Assembly: GCA_963732695.1 (NCBI GenBank)
Contig: CAVTAP010000007.1
Location: 620,001-684,000, forward strand
Length of the DNA: 64,000 bases
Direction of reading: 5' to 3'
Source: CADEDH01 sp963732695
Lineage (GTDB): Bacteria > Actinomycetota > Acidimicrobiia > Acidimicrobiales > SZUA-35
Shown here: in pieces, positions 44,914-53,189 of the stretch
Layout of the letters: each line of letters starts with the position of its first letter
Numbering within the stretch: the first letter of the stretch is position 1
The notes under the pieces: generated by a model
Seen by the model: the letters and a program-made list of their open reading frames with translations, nothing else
The model's database searches: none
What the model was told of the DNA's origin: nothing
Program-made: the position numbers and the translations under genes

Positions 44914-45279
44914 AGGCCTGCGCTCTAACCGGCGTTCATCAGCGGGTAGGTCGCCCAATAATGCTCCGACGGCACACGCCGCAACTGGCGGGGGCGCCCA
45001 TGACGGACTCGAACACTCGTTTGTGTGATCTCGGGTGCTCGACTCGTGCCGGATTGGATGGGGGTACGGCATCGAGGCTGTCGGCCGTAGCTCCGAGGGG
45101 CCGAGCGGGTATTGTTTCTTAGATGTGCCTGCCGACGTGAGCCTCCGAGACATGTTGGCTTCTGTTTCGAAGTGCGTCGCACATTCATTCCTGGCCACGC
45201 TGCCGCTCGCAAGAGGCGGAGCACGCATACGTCGAGTCAGGTGTGCCTGGCGTGGTCGAAACCGACTTGGAGATACACG
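44914..45279. other. Intergenic stretch before an IS fragment
   Basis: 366 bases with no gene supported. It contains the second copy of the 31-base dispersed repeat (45,011-45,041). Its right part may be the left non-coding end of the IS110-type fragment at 45,280. Confidence 0.4.
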
Positions 45280-45340
45280 ATGATCACGATCGGGATCGAC
45301 CCGCACGAGCGGTCACATACCGCTGTCAGGCGTGTGCTAG
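45280..45340 (+). pseudogene. IS110-family transposase, N-terminal scrap
   Basis: About 20 codons: MITIGIDPHERSHTAVR. 'IGIDPHxxxHTA' is the first strand of the DEDD domain in IS110 transposases. The frame then breaks and a VOC gene follows. It is from a different IS110 subtype than the gene at 35,074. Confidence 0.6.
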
Positions 45341-45349
45341 GTCCTGCGT

Positions 45350-45724
45350 TCAGATGCCAGGCACCGGTGTCGAGAGACAGAACTCGTTCCCGTCGGGGTC
45401 CGCCATTACGAACCATCGGAAGGCGCCCCCGCCCACCTCGTGGGGTCCACTCACGCACGAGCCGCCACGGGTGCGGATCTCAGTGGCCACGGCATCGATG
45501 TCGTCAGCGACCGTGTCGAGGTGCATTCGGTTCTTGCCGACCTTGGGCTCGTCGGTACGCTGAAGACATAACACTGCTGGGCCTTCTGAGGGGCCGATGT
45601 GAACGCCAACGTCGCCAACCCGACGAAGAATCTCTGCGCCCAAGAGCCACCGCCAGAAGTCTGTAGCAGTGGCCAGATCGCTCACATCGAGTGTCGGCTT
45701 CCAAATCCTGGCTGGTGCGACCAC
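45350..45724 (-). CDS. VOC (glyoxalase-fold) family protein
   Basis: A 124-residue vicinal-oxygen-chelate protein: 'WKPTLDVSDLATATDFWRWL', 'MHLDTVADDIDAVATEI' and 'FVMADPDGNEFCLS'. His and Glu positions for the metal are present. Roles range from glyoxalase to drug binding. Last clear gene before attR. Confidence 0.88.
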   Translation of the reverse strand: MVAPARIWKPTLDVSDLATATDFWRWLLGAEILRRVGDVGVHIGPSEGPAVLCLQRTDEPKVGKNRMHLDTVADDIDAVATEIRTRGGSCVSGPHEVGGGAFRWFVMADPDGNEFCLSTPVPGI

Positions 45725-46080
45725 GCCGATCTCCCCTCCTCGTTGAGTTCGCCAAACCTACTAGGCCGAAACTAGGCCGACCTCATCATGCCAGAACGTG
45801 GAGCGGCGACTGTAGGGAAGTCAACCCCTCGGACCTTGCGCGCTGGTACCGGCGGAGTGGCCCGGGTGACTCGCTCGGAAACGACGCCGGTGCCGCCCAG
45901 CAGCGACGGTCACCCAAGCCCGTGAGCGATCCTGAGCATCGCCGGGCATCAATCGGTCATCTACCGCCCCGTGGGGACACTCGGCCAAGGGGGGCCGGCG
46001 AGCGGTGGACAACCGCCGTTCGTGCAGGCCAGCAAGGTTCGCCGTCGCCCGCCACCGGTCCCCGAAGGTCGCCGATACCA
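45725..46080. other. Right end of the element before attR
   Basis: 356 bases with no gene. It contains the right copy of the 15-bp arm-site candidate ATCGGTCATCTACCG at 45,952-45,966, with the preceding GCATCA matching the tandem unit on the left. Confidence 0.45.
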
Positions 46081-46126
<46 letters not shown>

Positions 46127-46253
46127 CATGGATCCCGAGGTCAGCGGCCTGGGGATTCGTCACGTCAGGGGTGGCATCTACCGTGTCGTCTACCGGCGAC
46201 ACGACCGGCAAGCCTGTGAGCTGCAGGTTCAAGGTGTCGTGGGCGGTAGATGT

Positions 46254-47176
46254 CTACCGGTTGGCGGCGATGAGATCGGCGAACGCCGTAGCGGCAGCCG
46301 CGCCCATGCCGGGGAGCAGGTGCTGGTAGGTGCGCATCGTGAACCCGGGGTGGGCGTGGCCGAGGCGTTCGGAGACGACCTTGATCGGGACGCCTGCGGC
46401 GACGAGTAGCGACGCGTGGGTGTGGCGCAGGTCGTGGAACCGGATCCGTGGCAGATCGGTGGTGGCGACGGTGCGCGCGAAGAGTTGGCTGATCGGCTCG
46501 GGCGACACTGCGACGTGGCGCAGGTTGAGGAACATCGGTGTCGTTGTGTCGATGGCGGCTCCCTCATCGGCGAGGCGCTGCTTCCAGCGCGAGAGCACGT
46601 CGATGGTGCCTGGATCGAGGTCGATGCGGCGTCGACTGGTTCGTGTTTTGACCGGTGCTTCGACGGTGCGGCCGCCGGTGACTTGGCGGGAGCGGGCGAT
46701 CGACACGGTGGCGGCACTGGTGTCTAGGTCGCCCCAGTTCAGCCCGGCGGCCTCGCCGCGACGGAGGCCGGTGTGTGTGCGACGAGATGCAGTGCCGGGA
46801 AGAGCCGTTGATGCCGGACAACGTCGAGGTACTGCGCGAGCTGGCTTGCGGTCCATATGGCTGCGACGGCTGAGCGGGTATCGGACCTCGGTGGCCTTGA
46901 TCGGAGGGCGGGGTTGGTGTCGAGGAGTTCCCGGTCGACGGCGAGGTTGAGCGCGTTGGCCAGCACGCGGTGGACTTCGAGCACAGTCTTGCCTGAGAGC
47001 GCCTGACCCTTCTTGCCGCCATGGGCAGCGAGGTCGGTGTAGATGGTGTCGAGGTCGGCCGGTCGGAGCTGGTCAAGACGGAGGTGACCGATACGAGGAT
47101 TGATGTAGTGGCCAACCATCCACTGGTACCGGTTCCGTGTCGGATGCGTCAGGTCGCCCTTCGAAGGCAGCCACAC
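46254..47176 (-). pseudogene. Second tyrosine integrase, broken
   Basis: Frame one gives a core-binding domain ('YQWMVGHYINPRIGHLRLDQ') and frame two the catalytic domain ('GLRRGEAAGLNWGDLD', 'RFHDLRHTHASLLVAAG', 'ERLGHAHPGFTMRTYQH' with full R-HxxR-H-Y). They separate at a CACACACAC run near 46,780: one CA too many. The N-terminal domain runs into an in-frame TGA upstream. It lies 127 bases outside attR in the same orientation as the first integrase, as if a second element had used the same tRNA. Confidence 0.85.
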
Positions 47177-47353
47177 CTGGGTGAGGAACCCGGCTACTGT
47201 GGCCGGGCATTTGGCGGGAGGTCGGGCGGCGTCGATCCGATTCCGGATCGCTTCAGCGTCGGTGCGGGAGGTGCCGGAACCCGAAGATCTCGGTCATTCC
47301 GTGCATCCGGGCTGGCACGTGCCCTGTGATGCCACGGGGGCTACGTTGGCGGC

Positions 47354-47913
47354 GTGTCGGTTAGCGATCTTCGTCACTTCTTGGACCTGGCGGATGGGGC
47401 GCCGGGGCCGGCGAAACGGCTCGCCTTGCATCTCGGGGCGATTGTGCGGGCGGGGAGTGCGTGGCCGGTCGGGAGCAGCGCAACGTCTGGTGTCGGTTGC
47501 ACGAGGCGCCGGGGTCGACGACCGTGCGGCGGGTTCGTGATGGTGTTCCGTCACGAGAATGGTGTAATCGCGTGGGCATGCGACGTTTGTGGCGACGAGG
47601 GCGTGATCACCGGCTGGGAGAGCTCACCGTATGACCGGTCAGAGCTCGATGACAGCTACGTCGACGGCGACCCGATCGAGGTGGTGGTGCCTCGTGAGTT
47701 GTTCGACAGGGTTCGTGAGGTGCTGCTCCGGAGTTGCTGGTGGCGCGGGCGGTGGGCTCCTCGGCCGGCGTGGTGTTGGCGGGCCGGTCTGGGGCGTTCG
47801 AGGAACTGGTCGGCTTCGTGATGTCGGAGGCGAACGCCGAGCCCAGCCGGCGCCGGGCGCGGGTGCTCGACGAGGTGTGTGCCGTGCTCGAAGCGCTGCT
47901 GGATGCGGGGTAG
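47354..47913 (+). pseudogene. Conserved hypothetical protein with zinc-ribbon-like CxxC, frameshifted
   Basis: Starts with GTG: MSVSDLRHFLDLADGAPGPA, then 'CDVCGDEGVITGWESSPYD', a pattern I recall from widespread short hypothetical proteins. After 'VVVPRELFDRVREVLL' the sense moves to another frame ('ELLVARAVGSSAGVV' to 'LDEVCAVLEALLDAG'). Restoring one C in CTCCGG near 47,722 joins the halves. It is followed two bases later by the DUF6933 gene, so they probably work as a pair. Confidence 0.6.
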
Positions 47914-47915
47914 TG

Positions 47916-48422
47916 GTGTTCACGGTTCGGGGGACGAAGAAGTTCTTGGATCGGGTCGGTCGTCCGGTCCCGGATCCGCCGGCGTCGTCGACCGTGCTGG
48001 GCGACTGGTATGCGAACGTGGTGTTCTGGAGGCCGCAGGTTGCGTTGTTCGTCAACGCAACGACGTTCGTGCCGGTGCTGATGACGTTGGCGCCCGCGAG
48101 GGCTGTGGTCGACCGTTTCCCGGTGGTGATGGCCGAGGTGTTCGCGGCGTTGGCGGTCGACCCTTGGTTCGTGGCGGCGGAGTCGACCGAGATGCGGTCT
48201 GCGGCGCTGGCCAAGACGGCGAGCCGTCAGGTGTTGGGGGTGATGACGGAGTTCACGTTCACGGCAGAGCACACGATCAGCACCGGCCGGTCGGATCCGG
48301 CCGATCTGGTTGGTCTGTCGGTGTGGCTCGCCAACCTGATCGTCGGGCCGATCGGCGGAGATGACGGCTCCACACCGCTCGGAGCCCTCCAGAACCGCGT
48401 GGCCGAAGCCCTCGACAGCTGA
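47916..48422 (+). CDS. DUF6933 family protein
   Basis: A 168-residue protein: 'FTVRGTKKFLDRVGRPV', 'STVLGDWYANVVFWRPQV' and 'FVPVLMTLAPARAVVDRF'. The family is small, with unknown biochemistry, and is usually found in mobile or variable regions. GTG start two bases after the preceding stop. Possible partner of that gene. Confidence 0.7.
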   Translation: MFTVRGTKKFLDRVGRPVPDPPASSTVLGDWYANVVFWRPQVALFVNATTFVPVLMTLAPARAVVDRFPVVMAEVFAALAVDPWFVAAESTEMRSAALAKTASRQVLGVMTEFTFTAEHTISTGRSDPADLVGLSVWLANLIVGPIGGDDGSTPLGALQNRVAEALDS

Positions 48423-48453
48423 CCGCCAGCCTCGGGCCGACCCTCGCCCGGAT

Positions 48454-48489
48454 ATGAGTATTGACGACTAAGTAGGAATCACTCATAGT
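48454..48489 (+). promoter_or_regulatory. Promoter and operator of the HigBA-like pair
   Basis: TTGACG at 48,461 and CATAGT at 48,484 are 17 bases apart, placing the start of transcription next to the first codon. An imperfect palindrome (ATGAGTATT...AATCACTCAT, 48,454-48,486) covers both boxes, as expected for antitoxin autorepression. Confidence 0.55.
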
Positions 48490-48491
48490 AG

Positions 48492-48855
48492 GTGGGCGTG
48501 GGTTGTCGGGTTCACCGACGAGTTCAAGGACTGGTGGGACGAGTTCGACGTCGATCAGCAGGCTGCGCTCGGGCTGCGGATCGATCTGCTCGGGAGTCGG
48601 GGACCCGATCTAGGCCGGCCGTCGGTCGATCGGATCAGCGGGTCGCGCCATCACAACATGAAGGAGTTGCGAGCCAGCGAGGGCGGAGCGCTGCGGGTGT
48701 TGTTCGCGGTCGACCCGCGACGGCAGGCGATCCTGTTGCTCGGTGGCGACAAGTCCGGCCACTGGACCGAGTGGTACGAGTGGGCGATTCCCACCGCCGA
48801 CGATCTCTATGACGAGTACCTGGACGAACTCCGTGAGGAGGGTTTGATCGAATGA
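48492..48855 (+). CDS. HigB/RelE-like toxin (phage Gp49-like), start region off frame
   Basis: The toxin frame reads 'GFTDEFKDWWDEFDVDQQ', 'GSRHHNMKELRASEGGALRV' and 'LLLGGDKSGHWTEWYEWAIP', typical of the Gp49/HigB mRNA-interferase family. No start codon is in that frame before an internal ATG at 48,658; the promoter-proximal GTG at 48,492 is one base out of phase, so an indel near 48,500 is likely. About 115 residues if repaired. Its stop overlaps the antitoxin start (ATGA). Confidence 0.75.
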
Positions 48856-49184
48856 GCGGGCATCGCAAGTGGTCCGAACTGCGAGAGAAGATGATGGAGC
48901 GGCCCGGTGCGGCTGAGGCCGTCGAGAGGGCACGGGTCGAGTACGACGAGGAGGTCCGTCTGTACGAGCTCCGTCATGCCGAAGCGCTGAGCCAGGTCGA
49001 GGTCGCTGGGCGTCTGGAGATCACCCAGAGTGCGGTGTCGAAGCTCGAGCATGCGGAGGATGTCCGGGTCTCGACGCTGCGGGACTACCTCGAAGCGCTC
49101 GGCGCTCGCCTCGAGCTGGTAGCGGTGTTCGACGACGAGGGGCGGCGCGTGCCCGTGCACCTCGGCAAGGAACCAGCGGCATGA
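48852..49184 (+). CDS. HigA-like XRE antitoxin
   Basis: A 110-residue antitoxin. The helix-turn-helix is 'SQVEVAGRLEITQSAVSKLE' followed by 'STLRDYLEALGARLELVAVF'. Start overlaps the toxin stop by four bases. The toxin-first order is typical of HigBA. It should neutralise the toxin and repress the palindrome at 48,454. Confidence 0.85.
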   Translation: MSGHRKWSELREKMMERPGAAEAVERARVEYDEEVRLYELRHAEALSQVEVAGRLEITQSAVSKLEHAEDVRVSTLRDYLEALGARLELVAVFDDEGRRVPVHLGKEPAA

Positions 49185-49392
49185 ACACGCAGCCGCGCTG
49201 AGACTCGACGGACAGACCAACCGGACCGTCATGGCACGCAGATGGCACAGCGCACCGGCAAACGGCAGGGATCAGAGGGCGGTAGCGGGCAACATCAAAC
49301 GAGCTCTCACCTGCGGAAACTGTCCTGACCAGCACGGGTGGATCTACGACGTGGGCTTCAGGTCCTGGCTCGAGAGCACACCGAGCAAGGAA

Positions 49393-49924
49393 CCCTGATG
49401 TCTTCATCGACATGGTGGCCGGCACCTTCTGTACCCGGGCCGTGATCGAGGCGGCCCAGAACGGGATGAAGGACAACGTCAAGTACCTGTGGCAGCCCAG
49501 CACCTGTGCCGGCTCCACCCAGCTCTCCAAGGAGAAGGTGGGCTGCGACGGCGCCGCCTCCGAGGGCTGGTGGAGCCCACGGGGATGATCCCGACTCGGC
49601 GGCGGAGCTCGGCCTGGGCATGATCTACGGCTGGGCGTGGGCCCAGATCATCCAGATCGCCGACGAGCTCGACGGCGGGCTCACCAGGGCCAATCTGATC
49701 TTGGCCGCTCGATCCCTCGACATGAACAACCCACTGCAGCTACCCGGCATGGTCTTCCACGTCGACGGCACAACAAGGACTCGTACTACACCGAGGGCGG
49801 CGTGTTCCAGCAGTTCGATGTGGCCAAGCAGAGCTACATCTCGAAGACCGATCTGTTCAACCTCGACGGCGGGTCGAAGAACTGCAATTTCCAGCAGCAG
49901 GGCGGCACCCGCGAGCTCTACTGA
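49393..49924 (+). pseudogene. ABC-type substrate-binding protein, C-terminal remnant
   Basis: Three frames give the end of a branched-chain amino-acid-type periplasmic binding protein: 'DVFIDMVAGTFCTRAVIEAA', then 'GMIYGWAWAQIIQIADEL', then 'YYTEGGVFQQFDVAKQSYI'. Frames change near 49,585 and 49,770. The N-terminal two thirds and the transporter genes are missing. Clearly a relic. Confidence 0.75.
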
Positions 49925-49987
49925 CATCACCTTGTCCGGGTCTGTGGGCGGTACTAGCGTTCCTTTCACATAAAGGGGGCAAAGCTG

Positions 49988-50428
49988 ATGGTTGAGATTC
50001 CTGCATCAGCGCAGGCATTGCTGGGGAGCGATGCCGTTGCGCACGTTTGGACCCGAAACCCGGACGGATCACCTCAGGTGTCGGTCGTATGGGTGCTCGT
50101 TCAGGACGACGAGATCATCTTCGGCACCGATGGCGCCAGCCGGAAGGCCAGAAACCTGGGCCGCGATCCCAACCTCATCCTGTCGATCGAAGATACCGAA
50201 CGGAGCGGGCGGGGCTATCAGCGTCATCTGATCATCCGGGGTACCGCCCTGATCGAGCCGACTCTGCCCACTGCCACCATCGATGCGCTCTGCCGGAAGT
50301 ATGTCGGGCTCGCCCGCCATCCACTGAGCCTGCGCAACTCACCGACAGCGGTCACCATACGGGTGCAGATCGACCGCATCAGTGGGCTGGGGCCGTGGAG
50401 CCCGGAGCTGGCCACCCAGTCAGCTTGA
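49988..50428 (+). CDS. PPOX-class (F420- or FMN-dependent) pyridoxamine oxidase-like protein
   Basis: A 146-residue split-barrel flavin/deazaflavin enzyme: 'AHVWTRNPDGSPQVSVVWV', 'IIFGTDGASRKARNLGRDPN' and 'LIIRGTALIEPT'. The size fits the single-domain F420-dependent reductases of Actinobacteria. ATG after AAAGGGGGC. Substrate unknown. Confidence 0.85.
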   Translation: MVEIPASAQALLGSDAVAHVWTRNPDGSPQVSVVWVLVQDDEIIFGTDGASRKARNLGRDPNLILSIEDTERSGRGYQRHLIIRGTALIEPTLPTATIDALCRKYVGLARHPLSLRNSPTAVTIRVQIDRISGLGPWSPELATQSA

Positions 50429-50478
50429 GGTCGACCCGGGCTGGGTGAACACGACGACGTAGCCGCCCGGATCACGGG

Positions 50479-50946
50479 TCATGCTGGATCGGCCAGCAGT
50501 AGGCGGGCCGCCGTGGTGTTGAACCAGGCGACGAACCGTTCCAGTGGCCATCCGGCGTGACCGACGAGAACGACGTACTGCTCGGGTTGGATCAGCCACC
50601 ACAGCGCATCGATGGCATCGTCCCGGTCCAGCCCGGGACGCAGGCCACCGACGGCGATGAGCTTGTCGATGAGTTCGCGGGCGCCGATTCGGCTCTCGGC
50701 GGAGATGGTCTGTCGCAGCGCGACCAGGTCGCCGCCGATCTCGGCATGGAGCCGCAGCACCTCGTGGGGGTCGGTCTCGGCCTCCAACTGCTGGAACACC
50801 GGCCGATCTCCCAGGGGGACCGGCTCGTCGTCGCCGGCGAGGGTCACGTCGTACACCGCCTTGGCCACCGCCGCTTTGGTGCCGAAGACCTTCTGCACCG
50901 TCGGCACTGACACGCCGGCTGTTCGAGCGATCTGGGCGATGGGGGG
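50479..50946 (-). pseudogene. TetR-family regulator lacking its N-terminus
   Basis: Reads 'IAQIARTAGVSVPTVQKVFG' (second half of the helix-turn-helix) and a ligand domain to 'TTAARLLLADPA'. Upstream of residue 'SPP' at the GGGGGG run (50,941-50,946) the frame hits a stop and unrelated membrane-protein sequence begins on the other strand. The first DNA-binding helix is lost. A truncated product from the internal GTG at 50,913 would not bind DNA. Confidence 0.75.
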
Positions 50947-51125
50947 CGATCACGCTGGCAGCACTGCCGATCGACAGCCTGCTGGCCGCCAACCTCGTCC
51001 GCACCGTGGCGCTGTCGATCGCGCTCGGGGTCCTCGGCTGGAGTGTCGGGCGGCTCCTGCGGGTTCGTTTCGATACGAACGGGGAATCGCCTGGCGAGCG
51101 TCGAGTAGGAGGGTCGGGATGGTGA
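50946..51125 (+). pseudogene. Membrane-protein C-terminal scrap at a rearrangement junction
   Basis: An open frame without a start reads 'LAALPIDSLLAANLVRTVAL', then one membrane helix ('SIALGVLGWSVGRLL') and a polar tail ending in a TGA that overlaps the next gene's ATG region. It abuts the truncated TetR gene at the G-run. Parent family not recognised. Confidence 0.4.
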
Positions 51126-51736
51126 GCACGCAGGATTCGAAGGTCGTGATCGAGATGTCGATGTCGTTGGACGGGTTCGTCGCACGGGCCGGTGACCATT
51201 CGACCGATGAGGTGCATGCGTGGTACTCGGGCGGCGACGTCGAGGTGTCGATGCCCAATCAGGAGCTCACCTTTCATGTGGACGAAGCCAGCGAGCCCAT
51301 TGTCCGTGAGGCGCTCGAGCTCGGTGCCAACGTGACCGGCCGGATGACGTTCGACGACGCCGACGCCTGGGGTGGCGACGACCCCATGGGCATCCCCAGC
51401 TTCATCGTGACCCACGAGGTGCCCCAGGAATGGCGAGACCGCGACGGCCCGTTCACCTTCGTGACCGACGGAGTGGAAAGCGCCATCCGTCAGGCGAAAG
51501 CGGTTGCCGGGGGCAAGCCGGTCGGTGTGGCGGGCGGCAACATCGCCATGCAGTGCCTGCGTCTGGGGCTGCTCGATGAGCTGTGGATCCACCTGACGCC
51601 GGTCCTGCTCGGTGACGGCATTCGACTGTTCGATGCCCTGGACGGGTCACCGGTGCGCCTCGAACAGGTGCGAGTTGTCGAGGGGAACAAGGTGGTACAC
51701 CTCTTCTACGAGGTCACGGATCGTCTGCCCCGATGA
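51119..51736 (+). CDS. Dihydrofolate reductase-like (RibD C-terminal domain) protein
   Basis: A 205-residue protein of the same family as the gene at 610: 'VIEMSMSLDGFVARAGD', 'ANVTGRMTFDDADAWGG', 'GVAGGNIAMQCLRLGLLDEL' and 'LTPVLLGDGIRLFD'. AGGAGG precedes the ATG by about six bases. NADPH-dependent reductase of unknown substrate. Confidence 0.88.
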   Translation: MVSTQDSKVVIEMSMSLDGFVARAGDHSTDEVHAWYSGGDVEVSMPNQELTFHVDEASEPIVREALELGANVTGRMTFDDADAWGGDDPMGIPSFIVTHEVPQEWRDRDGPFTFVTDGVESAIRQAKAVAGGKPVGVAGGNIAMQCLRLGLLDELWIHLTPVLLGDGIRLFDALDGSPVRLEQVRVVEGNKVVHLFYEVTDRLPR

Positions 51737-51938
51737 GGCCGGAAGATCTCGGTGACGCGTAGATCCATCACCACCGCCTCTGGTTCACCTCGCATGTTCA
51801 CCGCTGATCGCTGGACTCCGACCCAGTAGGCGAACTGGCCGTCGGCGGCAGAGTGCATGATGTCGAATCGGTTCTCGTGCCGCCTTGCGCTCGGGCATGA
51901 ACGCCTCGAACGGTTGCGCTGAACCGCGGCCGGCAAGG

Positions 51939-52610
51939 TCAGCCATTGGCCGCCTCCTTGGTCGGGGCTTCGTCGAGAGCGGGATCGGAGCGGTCGAGCG
52001 TGTCGCTGCGTGCTCGCTGGATCTCGCTGAAGCCGGGGGTGGCCAGCATCGTTCGCAGCGCGTCGAACAGCGCGACCGCGTCGTCACCGCGGGGGCAGCT
52101 CGACAGAACCGGACCGAATACGGCCGTGCCGTCGAGGTGCAGGACCGGTGTGCCCACCTCGACACCGACCGGTTCGAGCGCGTCACGGGTACTCGCCCGC
52201 AGCACCCTGTCCCACCGGTTGTCGCCGACGGCCGAGTTGAGTGATGGCGCGAGCCCGGCGTCTGCGAGTGCGACGGGGACAACCCTTTCCAGATCTTCGT
52301 CGCCCTCGACGTGAAACCGTCGGCCGAACGCCTCGTAGAACGCCCGTGCGTCCTGGGAGCCGTGTTCGGCTTCGACGGCGGCAAACACGCGCGCCGGTCC
52401 CCACGCCCGGTCGTTGAACTCGCGGTACCAGTCCTCGAGGACCCGGTCCTCGTTGATCACCGACAAGCTCACCAGCCGGAACTCGAGATCGAGGTCGCGC
52501 TGTCGTTCGACTTCGGTCAGCCACCGTGAGGTGATCCAGGCGAATGGACAACTCGGATCCACGAACACAGCTACCACTGCGGACCCGTGCGAGCTAGATT
52601 TATCTTCCAT
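51939..52610 (-). CDS. DsbA-fold mycothiol-dependent reductase-like protein (Rv2466c type)
   Basis: A 223-residue thioredoxin-fold protein: 'FVDPSCPFAWITSRWLTEVE', 'LVSLSVINEDR' and 'VGTPVLHLDGTAVFGPVLS' match the mycobacterial Rv2466c group, which reduces nitro compounds or oxidants with mycothiol. The active site reads CPFA with a single cysteine. The ATG shares bases with the ATG of the divergent MarR gene, inside a perfect palindrome. Confidence 0.85.
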   Translation of the reverse strand: MEDKSSSHGSAVVAVFVDPSCPFAWITSRWLTEVERQRDLDLEFRLVSLSVINEDRVLEDWYREFNDRAWGPARVFAAVEAEHGSQDARAFYEAFGRRFHVEGDEDLERVVPVALADAGLAPSLNSAVGDNRWDRVLRASTRDALEPVGVEVGTPVLHLDGTAVFGPVLSSCPRGDDAVALFDALRTMLATPGFSEIQRARSDTLDRSDPALDEAPTKEAANG

Positions 52611-52618
52611 GGAAGATA
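52601..52618. promoter_or_regulatory. Perfect 18-bp palindrome over two divergent start codons (MarR operator)
   Basis: TATCTTCCATGGAAGATA is fully symmetric. Its centre CCATGG holds the ATG of the DsbA-like gene on one strand and of the MarR gene on the other. Length and symmetry suit a MarR dimer. Binding here would block both genes at the start codon. Confidence 0.75.
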
Positions 52619-53158
52619 TCGTGCCCGTCGAGCCTGGCCGTCAAACCCGCGATGCCGTCGGCTCGATCGCGGCGCGATGGCGCGAGATCGATCCGAGCCT
52701 CGATCCGTCACCTCTGCTCATCATCGGCCGTCTCCACCGCCTGGCCGCGTTGACCGACGCCCGACTGCGTGAACCGTTCCGCGCGAGCCGGGCTCTCCAA
52801 CGGTGATTTCGACCTCCTGGCCGCGCTGCGCCGCCAACCGCCGCCGCACGAGCTCCGACCCGGGCAACTGGCGGAGGCGATGATGGTGACCTCGGGAGCC
52901 ACCACCAAACGCATCGACCGCCTCGAAGCGCAACAGCTCACGACACGACGGATCAGCAGCGACGACGGTCGATCACGGTTGGTCGCGCTCACTGATCGGG
53001 GCCGAGCGTTGGTCGACGACCTGATCCACGTCCACCTCGACAACGAGCGCGTCCTTGTCTCGGCGCTGGCCGTGGAACGACGGACCCTCCTGGCCGAGCT
53101 CCTCGCCGAAATGCTGGCGACCCTCGTTACCGTCATCGAACCAGCCGAGACCAGATGA
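52609..53158 (+). pseudogene. MarR-family regulator, frameshifted
   Basis: Frame one begins MEDIVPVEPGRQTRDAV with 'ARWREIDPSLDPSPLLIIGR'; near 52,790 it moves to 'GLSNGDFDLLAALRRQ', the winged helix 'AEAMMVTSGATTKRIDRLEA' and 'TDRGRALVDDLIHVHLDN'. Removing one base in GCGCGAGCCGGG restores one protein of about 182 residues. It should control the divergent DsbA-like gene. The alternative GTG at 52,621 would move the start off the palindrome centre. Confidence 0.8.
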
Positions 53159-53189
53159 GTTGGCTCCTCCCCGAAAGTCGCGACCCGCT

